Origin: Pseudomonas sp. Tri1
GTDB lineage: Bacteria > Pseudomonadota > Gammaproteobacteria > Pseudomonadales > Pseudomonadaceae
Direction: 5' to 3'
Length of the DNA: 64,000 bases
NCBI RefSeq assembly: GCF_017968885.1
Contig: NZ_CP072913.1
Coordinates: forward strand, 1,162,001-1,226,000
Shown: one piece after another, positions 49,961-59,749 of the stretch
Position numbering within the stretch: the first letter of the stretch is position 1
Layout: each line of letters opens with the position of its first letter
Translations under genes and position numbers: made by a program
Notes under the pieces: generated by a model
What the model was told of the DNA's origin: nothing
The model's database searches: none
Seen by the model: the letters and a program-made list of their open reading frames with translations, nothing else

Positions 49961-49972
49961 CAGGGCCGTCCG

Positions 49973-50785
49973 TCAGATATGCAGGATATATTCACGGACC
50001 AGCTTGCTGCCGAAGTAAGCCAGCATCAGCAGGCAGAAACCGGCCAGGGTCCAGCGAATCGCTTTATGGCCACGCCAGCCGAGCCGGTTGCGGCCCCATA
50101 GCAACACGCTGAACACCACCCACGCCAGGCAGGCCAACAGGGTCTTGTGCACCAGGTGTTGGGCGAACAGGTTCTCGACGAACAGCCAGCCGGAGATCAG
50201 CGACAGCGACAGCAGGGTCCAGCCAGCCCAGAGGAAGCCGAACAGCAGGCTTTCCATGGTTTGCAGCGGCGGGAAATTGCGGATCAGCCCGGACGGGTGC
50301 TTGTGCTTGAGCTGGTGGTCCTGCACCAGCAGCAGCAAGGCCTGGAATACCGCGATGGTGAACAGGCCGTAGGCAAGGATCGACAGCAGGATGTGGGCCA
50401 GGATGCCGGGCTCTTCGTCGATGATCTGCACCGTGCCCGAAGGCGCGAACTGCGCCAACAGCACCGTGGTCAGCCCCAGCGGGAAAAGCAGCACCAGCAG
50501 GTTTTCCACCGGGATGCGCGAGCAGGCCACCAGCGTCAGGGCGATCACGGCCACGGCGATCAGGCTGGCGGCGTTGAAAAAATCCAGGCCCAGGCCGATT
50601 GGCGTCATCAAATGGGTATAAAGGCTGGCCGCGTGGCCGAGCACCGCCAGCACGCCAAGCGTGACCAGCAGGCGTTTGTTCGCCTTGGCTCCAGTGGCCA
50701 GGCGGGTGCCTTGATAGAAAGTCGCAGCGGCATAAAGGCAAGCGGCGGCGAGAGTGGCAAGCAAGCTGGGTGACAAGGGGAGCAT
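49973..50785 (-). CDS. CcsA/YpjD-like cytochrome c assembly membrane protein
   Basis: Integral membrane protein of 270 residues with about eight helices, matching the cytochrome c assembly (CcsA/CcmC-like) domain. Conserved histidines are in HAASLYTHLM and PGILAHILLSILAYG, the likely heme-contact sites. E. coli YpjD has the same position next to ffh; its role is not established. ATG 50785 (MLPLSPSLLATLAA) is used; the longer reading from 50911 would overlap the ffh promoter. It is divergent from ffh. Confidence 0.88.
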   Translation of the reverse strand: MLPLSPSLLATLAAACLYAAATFYQGTRLATGAKANKRLLVTLGVLAVLGHAASLYTHLMTPIGLGLDFFNAASLIAVAVIALTLVACSRIPVENLLVLLFPLGLTTVLLAQFAPSGTVQIIDEEPGILAHILLSILAYGLFTIAVFQALLLLVQDHQLKHKHPSGLIRNFPPLQTMESLLFGFLWAGWTLLSLSLISGWLFVENLFAQHLVHKTLLACLAWVVFSVLLWGRNRLGWRGHKAIRWTLAGFCLLMLAYFGSKLVREYILHI

Positions 50786-50890
50786 AAATCCTGTTAGGCA
50801 GGCCCGAAAGGCGCTGAGTTTGGCATAAACCCCCACCGCACGAAAGACCACCACAACCGACAGCGAGGTGTACGTCGCACGCTTCTTCGC

Positions 50891-50896
50891 TATAAT
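50891..50896 (+). promoter_or_regulatory. Putative ffh -10 element
   Basis: TATAAT lies 95 bases before the ffh ATG in the divergent gap with ypjD. No good -35 is seen at 17 bases, so the promoter is only suggested. Confidence 0.5.
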
Positions 50897-50990
50897 CCGC
50901 GACCTGCCCACGCCGCAGGCTCGCCGAGCACATTTTTCACGGTCTGGGCCGCCATTATCCCGGTCTTATCTGGGCCTGAAAGGATCGCGC

Positions 50991-52367
50991 ATGTTTGAAA
51001 ACCTAACCGACCGTCTCTCGCAGACGCTGCGCCATGTCACCGGCAAGGCGAAACTGACCGAGGACAACATCAAAGACACCCTGCGCGAAGTGCGCATGGC
51101 GTTGCTCGAAGCCGACGTCGCCCTGCCGGTGGTCAAGGACTTCGTCAATTCGGTCAAGGAACGTGCCGTTGGCACCGAGGTGTCGCGCAGCCTGACGCCG
51201 GGCCAGGCGTTCGTGAAGATCGTCCAGGCCGAACTCGAAAGCCTGATGGGTGCGGCCAACGAAGACCTCAACCTGAGCGCTGTGCCGCCTGCCGTGGTGC
51301 TGATGGCCGGCCTGCAAGGCGCGGGCAAGACCACGACGGCCGGCAAGCTGGCGCGCTTCCTTAAAGAACGCAAGAAAAAGTCGGTGATGGTGGTGTCCGC
51401 GGACATCTATCGTCCGGCAGCCATCAAGCAGCTGGAAACCCTGGCCAACGACATTGGCGTGACGTTCTTCCCGTCCGACCTTAGCCAGAAGCCGGTGGAC
51501 ATCGCCCAGGCGGCTATTAAAGAAGCAAAGCTGAAATTCATCGACGTGGTCATCGTCGATACCGCCGGTCGCCTGCACATCGACGAAGAGATGATGGGCG
51601 AGATCAAGGCGCTGCATGCCGCGATCAACCCGGTGGAAACCCTGTTCGTGGTCGACGCCATGACCGGCCAGGATGCGGCCAACACCGCCAAGGCATTTGG
51701 TGATGCCCTGCCGCTGACTGGTGTGATCCTGACCAAGGTCGACGGTGATGCCCGTGGCGGTGCCGCGCTGTCGGTGCGTGCCATCACCGGCAAGCCGATC
51801 AAGTTCATCGGTATGGGCGAGAAGAGCGAAGCGCTCGAGCCGTTCCACCCTGAGCGTATCGCTTCGCGCATCCTCGGCATGGGCGACGTGCTCAGCCTGA
51901 TCGAGCAGGCCGAACAGACCCTCGACAAGGACAAGGCCGACAAACTGGCCAAGAAGCTGAAGAAGGGCAAGGGCTTCGACCTCGAAGACTTCCGCGACCA
52001 GCTGCAACAAATGAAGAACATGGGCGGCCTCGGCGGGCTCATGGACAAACTGCCGAACATCGGTGGCGTGAACCTGGCGCAGATGGGCAACGCCCAGGGC
52101 GCGGCTGAAAAGCAGTTCAAGCAGATGGAAGCCATCATCAACTCCATGACCCCGGCCGAGCGCCGCGACCCTGAACTGATCAGCGGCTCGCGCAAGCGCC
52201 GTATCGCCATGGGTTCCGGCACCCAGGTGCAGGACATCGGTCGCTTGATCAAGCAACACAAGCAGATGCAGAAGATGATGAAGAAATTCTCCGCCAAAGG
52301 CGGGATGGCCAAGATGATGCGCGGCATGGGCGGTATGTTGCCCGGCGGCGGCATGCCCAAGATGTAA
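50991..52367 (+). CDS. ffh: Signal recognition particle protein Ffh
   Basis: SRP54 GTPase that binds signal sequences and 4.5S RNA and docks with FtsY. Length is 458 residues. The NG domain has GLQGAGKTTTAGKLA near residue 107 and VDTAGRLHID; the C-terminal M domain is methionine-rich (MKNMGGLGGLMDKLP, KMMRGMGGMLPGGG). ATG 50991 (MFENLTDRLSQTLR) follows AAAGGATCGCGC. Confidence 0.98.
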   Translation: MFENLTDRLSQTLRHVTGKAKLTEDNIKDTLREVRMALLEADVALPVVKDFVNSVKERAVGTEVSRSLTPGQAFVKIVQAELESLMGAANEDLNLSAVPPAVVLMAGLQGAGKTTTAGKLARFLKERKKKSVMVVSADIYRPAAIKQLETLANDIGVTFFPSDLSQKPVDIAQAAIKEAKLKFIDVVIVDTAGRLHIDEEMMGEIKALHAAINPVETLFVVDAMTGQDAANTAKAFGDALPLTGVILTKVDGDARGGAALSVRAITGKPIKFIGMGEKSEALEPFHPERIASRILGMGDVLSLIEQAEQTLDKDKADKLAKKLKKGKGFDLEDFRDQLQQMKNMGGLGGLMDKLPNIGGVNLAQMGNAQGAAEKQFKQMEAIINSMTPAERRDPELISGSRKRRIAMGSGTQVQDIGRLIKQHKQMQKMMKKFSAKGGMAKMMRGMGGMLPGGGMPKM

Positions 52368-52518
52368 AGAATCCAGGCGCCGGCAGTCATGCCGGTGCTG
52401 CCCACGGGGACGTGGGATCTCCAGCCAACCCGCCATCGGCGGGCGCTGACCGGCCGTTTTCAACGACGGCTTCATGGCAGATCTGAAAGGCATGCCGATA
52501 GGCGCCGGAAAAAGACAT

Positions 52519-52546
52519 TTGCAAAAGTCCGGATATTCCTTAGAAT
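52519..52546 (+). promoter_or_regulatory. rpsP operon promoter
   Basis: -35 TTGCAA at 52519-52524, a 16-base spacer and -10 TAGAAT at 52541-52546. The leader (about 65 bases) holds a small hairpin CGGGC / GCCCG before the rpsP start. Confidence 0.7.
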
Positions 52547-52618
52547 ATGCGGCCTTTCGGGCACCTATGCCCGCTGTGCATTTAGATTTGCAGCACCGAC
52601 TACAGGAACGATGTTCAC

Positions 52619-52870
52619 ATGCTAACAATCCGTCTTGCCCTTGGCGGCTCCAAAAAGCGCCCGTTTTACCACCTGACCGTAACCGACAGCCGCAACCCGC
52701 GTGACGGTTCCCACAAGGAACAGGTTGGTTTCTTCAACCCTGTTGCCCGTGGTCAGGAAGTTCGTCTGTCCGTGAACCAAGAGCGCGTAGCCTACTGGCT
52801 GAGCGTTGGTGCACAACCTTCTGAGCGCGTTGCTCAGTTGTTGAAGGAATCGGCTAAGGCTGCGGCCTGA
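52619..52870 (+). CDS. rpsP: 30S ribosomal protein S16
   Basis: Small-subunit assembly protein of 83 residues beginning [20 protein letters not shown]. It has strongly biased codons and is the first gene of the rpsP-rimM-trmD-rplS operon. An ACAGGAACG ribosome site precedes the ATG. Confidence 0.98.
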   Translation: MLTIRLALGGSKKRPFYHLTVTDSRNPRDGSHKEQVGFFNPVARGQEVRLSVNQERVAYWLSVGAQPSERVAQLLKESAKAAA

Positions 52871-52875
52871 GCAAT

Positions 52876-53412
52876 ATGAACGCGACGCCAAAAGATGCTG
52901 ATGATTTGATCGTTGTCGGCAAGATCTATTCTGTTCATGGCGTTCGCGGCGAAGTGAAGGTGTATTCCTTTACTGATCCGATCAAAAACCTGTTGGACTA
53001 CAAAACCTGGACGCTCAAGCGCGAAGGTAGCGTGAAACAGGTTGAGCTGGTCAGCGGACGCGGGAACGACAAGTTCCTGGTCGCGAAGCTCAAGGGTCTC
53101 GATGATCGTGAAGAAGCGCGTCTTCTGGCCGGTTACGAGATCTGCGTGCCACGCAACCTGTTCCCTGAACTGACCGACGGCGAGTACTACTGGTACCAGC
53201 TGGTGGGTCTGAAGGTCATCGACCACCTTGGGCAATTGCTCGGGAAAATCGATCACCTGCTCGAGACCGGTTCGAACGATGTCATGGTGGTCAAGCCTTG
53301 CGTCGGCAGCCTGGATGATCGCGAACGCCTGTTGCCCTATACCGAGCAATGCGTGTTGGCCGTCGACCTTGCGGCAGGCGAGATGAAGGTGGAATGGGAT
53401 GCGGATTTCTAA
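52876..53412 (+). CDS. rimM: Ribosome maturation factor RimM
   Basis: Binds S19 and helps mature the 30S head. Length is 178 residues with an N-terminal RimM domain ([20 protein letters not shown]) and a C-terminal PRC barrel ([14 protein letters not shown]). It lies five bases after rpsP and two bases before trmD, so the genes are translated together. Confidence 0.97.
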   Translation: MNATPKDADDLIVVGKIYSVHGVRGEVKVYSFTDPIKNLLDYKTWTLKREGSVKQVELVSGRGNDKFLVAKLKGLDDREEARLLAGYEICVPRNLFPELTDGEYYWYQLVGLKVIDHLGQLLGKIDHLLETGSNDVMVVKPCVGSLDDRERLLPYTEQCVLAVDLAAGEMKVEWDADF

Positions 53413-53414
53413 AC

Positions 53415-54167
53415 GTGGCTAATTTGCGCGTTGAAGTCATCACATTGTTTCCCGAGATGTTTTCCGCCATCAGCGAGTACGGCATAACCAGCCGCGCGGT
53501 GAAACAGGAGCTGTTGCAGCTCACCTGTTGGAATCCGCGGGACTACACCACGGATCGACATCACACTGTGGACGATCGCCCGTTTGGCGGTGGTCCGGGC
53601 ATGGTGATGAAGATCAAGCCCCTGGAAGACGCTCTGGTTCAGGCCAGAACCGCAGCCGGGGAGGGTGCGAAGGTGATTTACCTGTCGCCCCAAGGCCGCC
53701 AGCTGACTCAGTCGGCGGTACGCGAGCTGGCGAATTCGGATGCATTGATCCTGATTGCCGGCCGTTATGAAGGCATTGACGAGCGTTTCATTGAAGCTCA
53801 TGTCGATGAAGAGTGGTCGATTGGCGACTATGTACTGTCTGGCGGCGAGCTGCCGGCGATGGTCCTGATCGATGCGGTTACACGACTGCTGCCTGGAGCT
53901 TTAGGGCATGCAGATTCCGCTGAGGAAGATTCCTTTACGGATGGTCTGCTGGATTGCCCGCACTACACCCGACCGGAGGTGTATGCGGATCAGCGTGTTC
54001 CCGACGTGTTGCTAAGTGGCAATCACGCGCACATCCGGCGTTGGCGTTTACAGCAGTCCCTTGGTCGGACCTATGAACGACGCGCCGATCTTCTGGAAAG
54101 CCGCTCGCTTTCTGGAGAAGAGAAGAAGCTGCTCGAGGAATACATCCGCGAGCGGGACGATAGTTAA
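53415..54167 (+). CDS. trmD: tRNA (guanine-37-N1)-methyltransferase TrmD
   Basis: SPOUT enzyme that makes m1G37 and prevents +1 frameshifts. Length is 250 residues. The knot motif is [11 protein letters not shown] followed by [13 protein letters not shown] and [13 protein letters not shown]. The start is GTG 53415 ([16 protein letters not shown]), two bases after the rimM stop. Confidence 0.97.
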   Translation: MANLRVEVITLFPEMFSAISEYGITSRAVKQELLQLTCWNPRDYTTDRHHTVDDRPFGGGPGMVMKIKPLEDALVQARTAAGEGAKVIYLSPQGRQLTQSAVRELANSDALILIAGRYEGIDERFIEAHVDEEWSIGDYVLSGGELPAMVLIDAVTRLLPGALGHADSAEEDSFTDGLLDCPHYTRPEVYADQRVPDVLLSGNHAHIRRWRLQQSLGRTYERRADLLESRSLSGEEKKLLEEYIRERDDS

Positions 54168-54212
54168 CAACGTATCGATGGTAAGTCCGATGACTTGCCT
54201 TAGGAGCACAGC

Positions 54213-54563
54213 ATGACTAACAAAATCATCCTTGCACTCGAAGCAGAGCAGATGACCAAAGAAATCCCTACCTTTGCCCCGGGCGACACCATTGTCGTTC
54301 AGGTGAAAGTGAAGGAAGGCGACCGTTCGCGTCTGCAAGCGTTCGAAGGTGTCGTTATCGCCAAGCGTAACCGTGGTGTGAACAGTGCTTTCACTGTTCG
54401 TAAAATCTCCAACGGTGTTGGCGTAGAGCGTACTTTCCAGACCTACAGCCCGCAAATCGACAGCATGGCTGTGAAACGTCGCGGTGACGTGCGTAAAGCC
54501 AAGCTGTACTACCTGCGTGACCTGTCCGGTAAAGCAGCTCGCATCAAGGAAAAACTGGCTTAA
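54213..54563 (+). CDS. rplS: 50S ribosomal protein L19
   Basis: Large-subunit protein of 116 residues, [20 protein letters not shown] at the start and [20 protein letters not shown] in the core. It has a strong TTAGGAGCAC ribosome site, highly biased codons and a terminator after it; last gene of the rpsP operon. Confidence 0.98.
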
Positions 54564-54580
54564 GTCCAGCTTCCGATGCA

Positions 54581-54610
54581 AAAAAAGCAGCCTGCGGGCT
54601 GCTTTTTTGT
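54581..54610 (+). terminator. rplS operon terminator
   Basis: AAAAAAGCAGCC / GGCTGCTTTTTT stem with TGCG loop and T tail, 18 bases after the rplS stop. Confidence 0.93.
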
Positions 54611-54695
54611 TGCCTGCGATTTGCTCTTTGCGCACTCTGCCTGTCTTCATTTTCCATTTCGATGCAGCCTGTGCTCGCATCCTTCATGAGTTTTT

Positions 54696-55592
54696 ATGCC
54701 AGCCATCGATCACCCGCTGATAGATCAGTTTCTCGACACCCTGTGGTTGGAGAAGGGCCTGTCGGATAACACCCGTGATGCCTATCGCAGCGATCTGGCA
54801 CTGTTCAATGGTTGGTTGCAGGAAAAAGGCCTGGAACTGGCCAATGCCGGGCGGGAGTTGATCCTCGATCACCTGGCCTGGCGTCTTGAGCAGAACTACA
54901 AACCGCGCTCAACGGCACGGTTTCTCTCTGGCCTGCGTGGGTTTTATCGCTATTTGCTGCGAGAAAAACTGATCGCGGTAGATCCGACCCTGCGAGTGGA
55001 AATGCCGCAGTTGGGGCGGCCCCTGCCCAAGTCCTTGTCGGAAGCCGATGTCGAGGCATTGCTGGCGGCGCCGGACCTCAGCGAGGCCATCGGTCAGCGC
55101 GACCGGGCGATGCTGGAGGTCTTGTACGCCTGTGGCCTGCGGGTCACCGAGTTGATCAGCCTGACGCTGGAGCAGGTCAACTTGCGTCAGGGCGTGCTGC
55201 GGGTGATGGGCAAGGGCAGCAAGGAGCGCCTGGTGCCGATGGGTGAAGAGGCCATCGTCTGGGTCGAGCGCTACATGCGCGATGCGCGCCATGAGCTGCT
55301 GGGTGGGCGCCCCAGTGACGTATTGTTCCCAAGCCAGCGCGGCGAGCAGATGACCCGCCAGACCTTCTGGCACCGCATCAAGCACCAGGCCAAGGTGGCC
55401 GGGATCAGCAAGTCCCTCTCGCCCCACACCTTGCGCCATGCCTTCGCCACGCACCTGCTCAACCACGGTGCCGACTTGCGCGTGGTGCAGATGCTGCTGG
55501 GGCACAGCGACCTGTCCACTACCCAGATCTATACGCACGTGGCCCGGGCGCGGTTGCAGGACCTGCACGCCAAGCATCACCCGCGCGGGTAA
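54696..55592 (+). CDS. xerD: Site-specific tyrosine recombinase XerD
   Basis: Acts with XerC at dif to resolve chromosome dimers. Length is 298 residues with a SAM-like N-terminal core-binding domain and a catalytic domain. The active-site residues are in CGLRVTELISL (R), GKGSKERLVP (K), SPHTLRHAFATHLL (HxxR), LGHSDLSTTQIYTHV (H and nucleophile Y). It lies after the rplS terminator and before a REP cluster and dsbC. Confidence 0.96.
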   Translation: MPAIDHPLIDQFLDTLWLEKGLSDNTRDAYRSDLALFNGWLQEKGLELANAGRELILDHLAWRLEQNYKPRSTARFLSGLRGFYRYLLREKLIAVDPTLRVEMPQLGRPLPKSLSEADVEALLAAPDLSEAIGQRDRAMLEVLYACGLRVTELISLTLEQVNLRQGVLRVMGKGSKERLVPMGEEAIVWVERYMRDARHELLGGRPSDVLFPSQRGEQMTRQTFWHRIKHQAKVAGISKSLSPHTLRHAFATHLLNHGADLRVVQMLLGHSDLSTTQIYTHVARARLQDLHAKHHPRG

Positions 55593-55639
55593 ACCCCAGG
55601 GCGACTTATTATGAGCGCGAGCTTGTTGTCGGGGCCGCC

Positions 55640-55801
55640 GCCATCGCGGGCAAGCTCGCTCCCACGGGGTTGAGCAATGTTCGCCGATCCAGTATTCACC
55701 ACAGATCCCTTGTGGGAGCGAGCTTGCTCGCGATAGCGGTGGGTCAGCCGACATTGATGCTGCAGGTACTGGCCTTTTCGCGAGCAGGCCGCTCCCACAG
55801 A
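55640..55801. repeat. Cluster of three REPs between xerD and dsbC
   Basis: REPs at about 55641-55666, 55710-55736 (inverted) and 55776-55800; the third is diverged (TTCGCGAGCAGGCCGCTCCC). The gap 55593-55948 otherwise only holds the dsbC leader. Confidence 0.88.
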
Positions 55802-55948
55802 AAAAGCATCTACCTATGCCTTGTATCACCGGCATTCGGCCATGCGGGCCTTATGTGGTAGGCTTTGCCGGTTTGCACAGTGGGCGGCTGGAACCCGAAT
55901 CTGCGGGTCGGCGTTTCCCCGTCCCATTTGTTCGCCTCAGGAGTTCCC

Positions 55949-56680
55949 ATGCGTTTGATCCAGCTATTCACCGCCGCCGCCATTGCGTTGGCCAGTACCT
56001 TTGCCATTGCCGACGACGCAGCCGACAAGGCTATCCGCAAGAGCCTGGAAAACCTTCAGCTCGAAGTGCCGATCGAAGCCATCTCTGCCAGCCCCATGGC
56101 CGGCCTGTATGAAGTCAAGCTCAAGGGCAGCCGGGTGTTGTACGCCAGCGCCGACGGGCAGTACATCGTCCAGGGCAACCTGTTCGAGCTCAAGGACGGC
56201 AAGCCGGTCAATCTCACCGAGATCACCGAGCGCCAGGGCATTTCCAAACTGATCAACGGCATTCCGGTTGCCGAAACTGTGGTTTACCCTGCGGTCGGTG
56301 AAACCAAGTCCCACATCACGGTGTTCACTGATACCACCTGCCCGTATTGCCACAAGCTGCACGCCGAAGTGCCGGAGCTGAACAAGCGCGGCATCGAAGT
56401 GCGCTACGTTGCGTTCCCGCGCCAGGGCCTGGGCTCGCCGGGTGACGAACAGTTGCAGGCGGTGTGGTGTTCCAAGGACAAGAAAGCGGCGATGGACAAG
56501 ATGGTCGACGGCAAGGAAATCAAGGCCGCCAAGTGCGAGAACCCGGTTTCCAAGCAGTTTGCCCTTGGCCAGTCAATAGGTGTGAACGGTACGCCAGCGA
56601 TTGTTTTGGCCGATGGTCAGGTAATTCCGGGCTACCAGCCGGCGCCACAAGTCGCCAAACTGGCCCTTGGCGCGAAATGA
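55949..56680 (+). CDS. dsbC: Periplasmic disulfide isomerase DsbC
   Basis: Thiol-disulfide isomerase of 243 residues with signal peptide MRLIQLFTAAAIALASTFA. The N-terminal dimerisation domain is followed by a thioredoxin fold with active site CPYC in TTCPYCHKLH, the cis-proline GVNGTPAIV and a second cysteine pair (WCSK, KCEN). ATG 55949 follows CAGGAG. It lies just upstream of hom. Confidence 0.96.
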   Translation: MRLIQLFTAAAIALASTFAIADDAADKAIRKSLENLQLEVPIEAISASPMAGLYEVKLKGSRVLYASADGQYIVQGNLFELKDGKPVNLTEITERQGISKLINGIPVAETVVYPAVGETKSHITVFTDTTCPYCHKLHAEVPELNKRGIEVRYVAFPRQGLGSPGDEQLQAVWCSKDKKAAMDKMVDGKEIKAAKCENPVSKQFALGQSIGVNGTPAIVLADGQVIPGYQPAPQVAKLALGAK

Positions 56681-56771
56681 TCATGAGTGGTCCGTTTCTG
56701 AAGATATCGGCTCGGCGAAACCTTCGTCGGGCCGTTAAACACTGAGTCGCGTTACTGCGCGGCTGTATTTC

Positions 56772-56797
56772 ACGGCCGACCTTGCGTCGGCCGTTTC
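56772..56797. promoter_or_regulatory. Perfect hairpin in the dsbC-hom gap
   Basis: ACGGCCGAC / GTCGGCCGT stem with a CTTGC loop, followed by TTTCATGGGGAG that includes the hom ribosome site. It may be a weak dsbC terminator or a control element on hom; no leader peptide was found with it. Confidence 0.5.
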
Positions 56798-56811
56798 ATG
56801 GGGAGTCAAGA

Positions 56812-58116
56812 GTGAATCCGGTCAAAGTAGGCATCTGTGGGTTAGGTACCGTCGGTGGCGGCACCTTCAACGTACTTCAGCGTAACGCCGAGGAAATTTC
56901 TCGGCGTGCCGGGCGTGGAATCGAAGTGGCACAAATTGCCATGCGCACGCCAAAGCCTCAGTTCCAAACGACCGGTATTGCGATTACCAACGATGTTTTC
57001 GAAGTGGCCACGAACCCTGAGATCGACATCGTCATAGAGCTGATGGGCGGCTATACCGTTGCCCGCGAGCTGGTACTCAAGGCCATCGAGAATGGCAAGC
57101 ATGTGGTCACCGCGAACAAGGCGCTTATCGCCGTTCACGGTAATGAGATTTTCGCCAAGGCTCGCGAGAAGGGCGTGATCGTTGCGTTCGAAGCCGCCGT
57201 GGCCGGTGGTATTCCAGTGATCAAGGCGATCCGCGAGGGCCTGTCGGCCAACCGCATCAACTGGGTGGCCGGGATCATCAACGGTACTGGCAACTTCATC
57301 CTCACCGAGATGCGTGAGAAAGGTCGCACCTTCGAGGACGTGCTCGCCGAAGCTCAGGCCCTGGGTTATGCCGAGGCCGATCCGACCTTCGACGTGGAAG
57401 GTATCGACGCAGCGCACAAGCTGACGATCCTGGCGTCCATCGCCTTCGGTATCCCATTGCAGTTCGACAAGGCCTACACCGAAGGCATCACCCAGCTGAC
57501 CACCGCTGACGTGAACTACGCCGAAGCCTTGGGCTACCGCATCAAGCACCTGGGCGTGGCCCGCAGCACCGCCAGTGGCATCGAGCTGCGCGTGCATCCG
57601 ACGCTGATCCCGGCTGACCGCCTGATCGCCAACGTCAATGGCGTGATGAACGCGGTGATGGTCAATGGTGATGCCGCCGGCTCGACCCTGTTCTACGGTG
57701 CCGGTGCCGGTATGGAACCGACGGCGTCCTCGGTGGTGGCCGACTTGGTGGATGTGGTTCGCGCAATGACCTCCGATCCGGAGAACCGGGTGCCGCACCT
57801 GGCGTTCCAGCCGGATTCGTTGTCGGATCATCCGATTCTTCCGATCGAAGCATGCGAAAGTGCCTACTACCTGCGTATCCAGGCCAAGGACCATCCGGGT
57901 GTCCTGGCCCAAGTGGCGAGTATCCTTTCGGAGCGCGGCATCAACATCGAGTCGATCATGCAGAAGGAAGTCGAGGAGCACGACGGCCTGGTGCCGATGA
58001 TCCTGCTGACCCACCGTGTGGTCGAGCAGCGCATCAACGATGCCATCAAGGCGCTGGAGGCGCTCCAGGGCGTCGATGGCCCGGTGGTCCGTATCCGCGT
58101 TGAACATTTGAATTAA
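56812..58116 (+). CDS. hom: Homoserine dehydrogenase Hom
   Basis: NAD(P)H-dependent reduction of aspartate semialdehyde to homoserine. Length is 434 residues. The Rossmann motif VGICGLGTVGGGTFNVL is near the N-terminus, the catalytic region has GIINGTGNFILTEM, and a C-terminal ACT domain (AKDHPGVLAQVASILSERG) should give threonine feedback. The start is GTG 56812 after GGGGAGTCAAGA. It is followed by thrC. Confidence 0.97.
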   Translation: MNPVKVGICGLGTVGGGTFNVLQRNAEEISRRAGRGIEVAQIAMRTPKPQFQTTGIAITNDVFEVATNPEIDIVIELMGGYTVARELVLKAIENGKHVVTANKALIAVHGNEIFAKAREKGVIVAFEAAVAGGIPVIKAIREGLSANRINWVAGIINGTGNFILTEMREKGRTFEDVLAEAQALGYAEADPTFDVEGIDAAHKLTILASIAFGIPLQFDKAYTEGITQLTTADVNYAEALGYRIKHLGVARSTASGIELRVHPTLIPADRLIANVNGVMNAVMVNGDAAGSTLFYGAGAGMEPTASSVVADLVDVVRAMTSDPENRVPHLAFQPDSLSDHPILPIEACESAYYLRIQAKDHPGVLAQVASILSERGINIESIMQKEVEEHDGLVPMILLTHRVVEQRINDAIKALEALQGVDGPVVRIRVEHLN

Positions 58117-58119
58117 TTT

Positions 58120-58202
58120 AGCGGCAAGCGCCAAGCCGCAAGCTGCAAGTAGAAGCCGAGCCGCTTCTCACTTGCCGCTTGTCGCCTGAAGCTTGAAGCC
58201 CA
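58120..58202. repeat. Intergenic repeat between hom and thrC
   Basis: GGCAAGCGCCAAGCCGCAAG and CTTGCCGCTTGTCGCCTGAA form imperfect inverted arms with direct AAGCTTGAAGC-like units. It is a further class of Pseudomonas intergenic repeat. Confidence 0.65.
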
Positions 58203-58219
58203 AACCGAAGGTTTGCCCC

Positions 58220-59629
58220 ATGCGCTATATCAGCACCCGCGGCCAGGCACCGGCCCTGAATTTCGAAGATGTCCTGTTGGCTGGCCTGGCTACCGACGGC
58301 GGCCTCTATGTGCCGGAAAACCTGCCGCGTTTCACCCAGGAAGAAATTGCCTCCTGGGCCGGCCTGCCGTATCACGAGCTGGCCTTCCGGGTGATGCGTC
58401 CGTTCGTCGCCGGCAGCATTCCGGACGCCGATTTCAAGAAGATTCTGGAAGAGACCTATGGTGTCTTTTCCCACAACGCCATCGCACCGTTGCGTCAGCT
58501 CAATGGTAACGAATGGGTGCTGGAGCTGTTCCACGGCCCGACCCTGGCCTTCAAGGACTTCGCCCTGCAACTGCTCGGTCGCTTGCTTGACTACGTGCTG
58601 CAAAAGCGTGGCGAGCGGGTAGTCATTGTCGGTGCAACCTCCGGCGATACCGGTTCGGCGGCCATCGAAGGCTGCAAGCATTGCGAAAACGTCGATATTT
58701 TCATCCTGCATCCGCACAACCGCGTCTCGGAAGTGCAGCGTCGGCAGATGACGACGATTTTCGGCGATAACATCCACAACATCGCCATCGAGGGTAACTT
58801 CGATGACTGCCAGGAAATGGTCAAGGCCAGTTTCGCCGACCAGAGCTTCCTCAAGGGTACGCGGCTGGTGGCAGTGAACTCGATCAACTGGGCGCGGATC
58901 ATGGCCCAGATCGTTTATTACTTCCATGCGGCCCTGCAACTGGGTGGCCCGGCCCGTTCGGTGTCGTTCTCGGTGCCTACCGGCAACTTCGGCGATATCT
59001 TCGCCGGTTACCTGGCGCGCAACATGGGGCTGCCGATCAATCAATTGATCGTCGCCACCAATCGCAACGACATCCTGCATCGCTTCATGAGCGGTAACCA
59101 GTACGTCAAGGAAACCCTGCACGCCACGTTGTCGCCTTCGATGGACATCATGGTCTCGTCGAACTTCGAGCGCTTGCTGTTCGACCTGCACGGGCGCAAT
59201 GGCGCGGCGATTGCCGGCCTGATGGACAGTTTCCGCCAGGGCGGTGGTTTCAGTGTCGAGCCTGAACGCTGGACCGAAGCGCGCAAGCTGTTCGATTCCC
59301 TGGCGGTGGACGATGCGCAAACTTGCGAAACCATTGCCGAGGTGTTCGAGCAGAGCGGTGAATTGCTCGATCCGCACACTGCTATCGGCGTGAGAGCCGC
59401 CCGTGAGTGCCGTCGTAGCCTGGATATCCCGATGGTGATCCTGGGTACTGCGCACCCGGTCAAGTTTCCGGAAGCTGTGGAGAAAGCAGGCGTAGGAAAA
59501 GCACTTGAGCTGCCTGCTCATCTTTCTGATTTGTTTGAGCGAGATGAGCGTTGCACCGTGTTGCCTAACGATCTGAAAGCCGTGCAGGCCTTTGTCAGTC
59601 AGCATGGCAACCGCGGCAAGCCGCTCTAA
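58220..59629 (+). CDS. thrC: Threonine synthase ThrC
   Basis: PLP enzyme that converts O-phosphohomoserine to threonine. Length is 469 residues. The PLP lysine is in HGPTLAFKDFALQ, the phosphate loop in VGATSGDTGSAA, and the N-terminal TRGQAPALNFEDVLLAGLATDG is typical. ATG 58220 (MRYISTRGQ) is used. It works with hom upstream in threonine synthesis. Confidence 0.97.
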   Translation: MRYISTRGQAPALNFEDVLLAGLATDGGLYVPENLPRFTQEEIASWAGLPYHELAFRVMRPFVAGSIPDADFKKILEETYGVFSHNAIAPLRQLNGNEWVLELFHGPTLAFKDFALQLLGRLLDYVLQKRGERVVIVGATSGDTGSAAIEGCKHCENVDIFILHPHNRVSEVQRRQMTTIFGDNIHNIAIEGNFDDCQEMVKASFADQSFLKGTRLVAVNSINWARIMAQIVYYFHAALQLGGPARSVSFSVPTGNFGDIFAGYLARNMGLPINQLIVATNRNDILHRFMSGNQYVKETLHATLSPSMDIMVSSNFERLLFDLHGRNGAAIAGLMDSFRQGGGFSVEPERWTEARKLFDSLAVDDAQTCETIAEVFEQSGELLDPHTAIGVRAARECRRSLDIPMVILGTAHPVKFPEAVEKAGVGKALELPAHLSDLFERDERCTVLPNDLKAVQAFVSQHGNRGKPL

Positions 59630-59652
59630 CCGCTGAAACCTGTCACATTTTG

Positions 59653-59683
59653 AAGCCCGTCTCCTGACGGGCTTTCTTGTTTC
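59653..59683 (+). terminator. thrC terminator
   Basis: AAGCCCGTC / GACGGGCTT stem with TCCT loop and a TTCTTGTTT tail, 23 bases after thrC. Confidence 0.88.
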
Positions 59684-59749
59684 TGCATGCCAAACTGGCC
59701 GGGTTTTCGCCCTTGGAGGGATGGGCGGGTAATCTCGAAGGAAATGCAG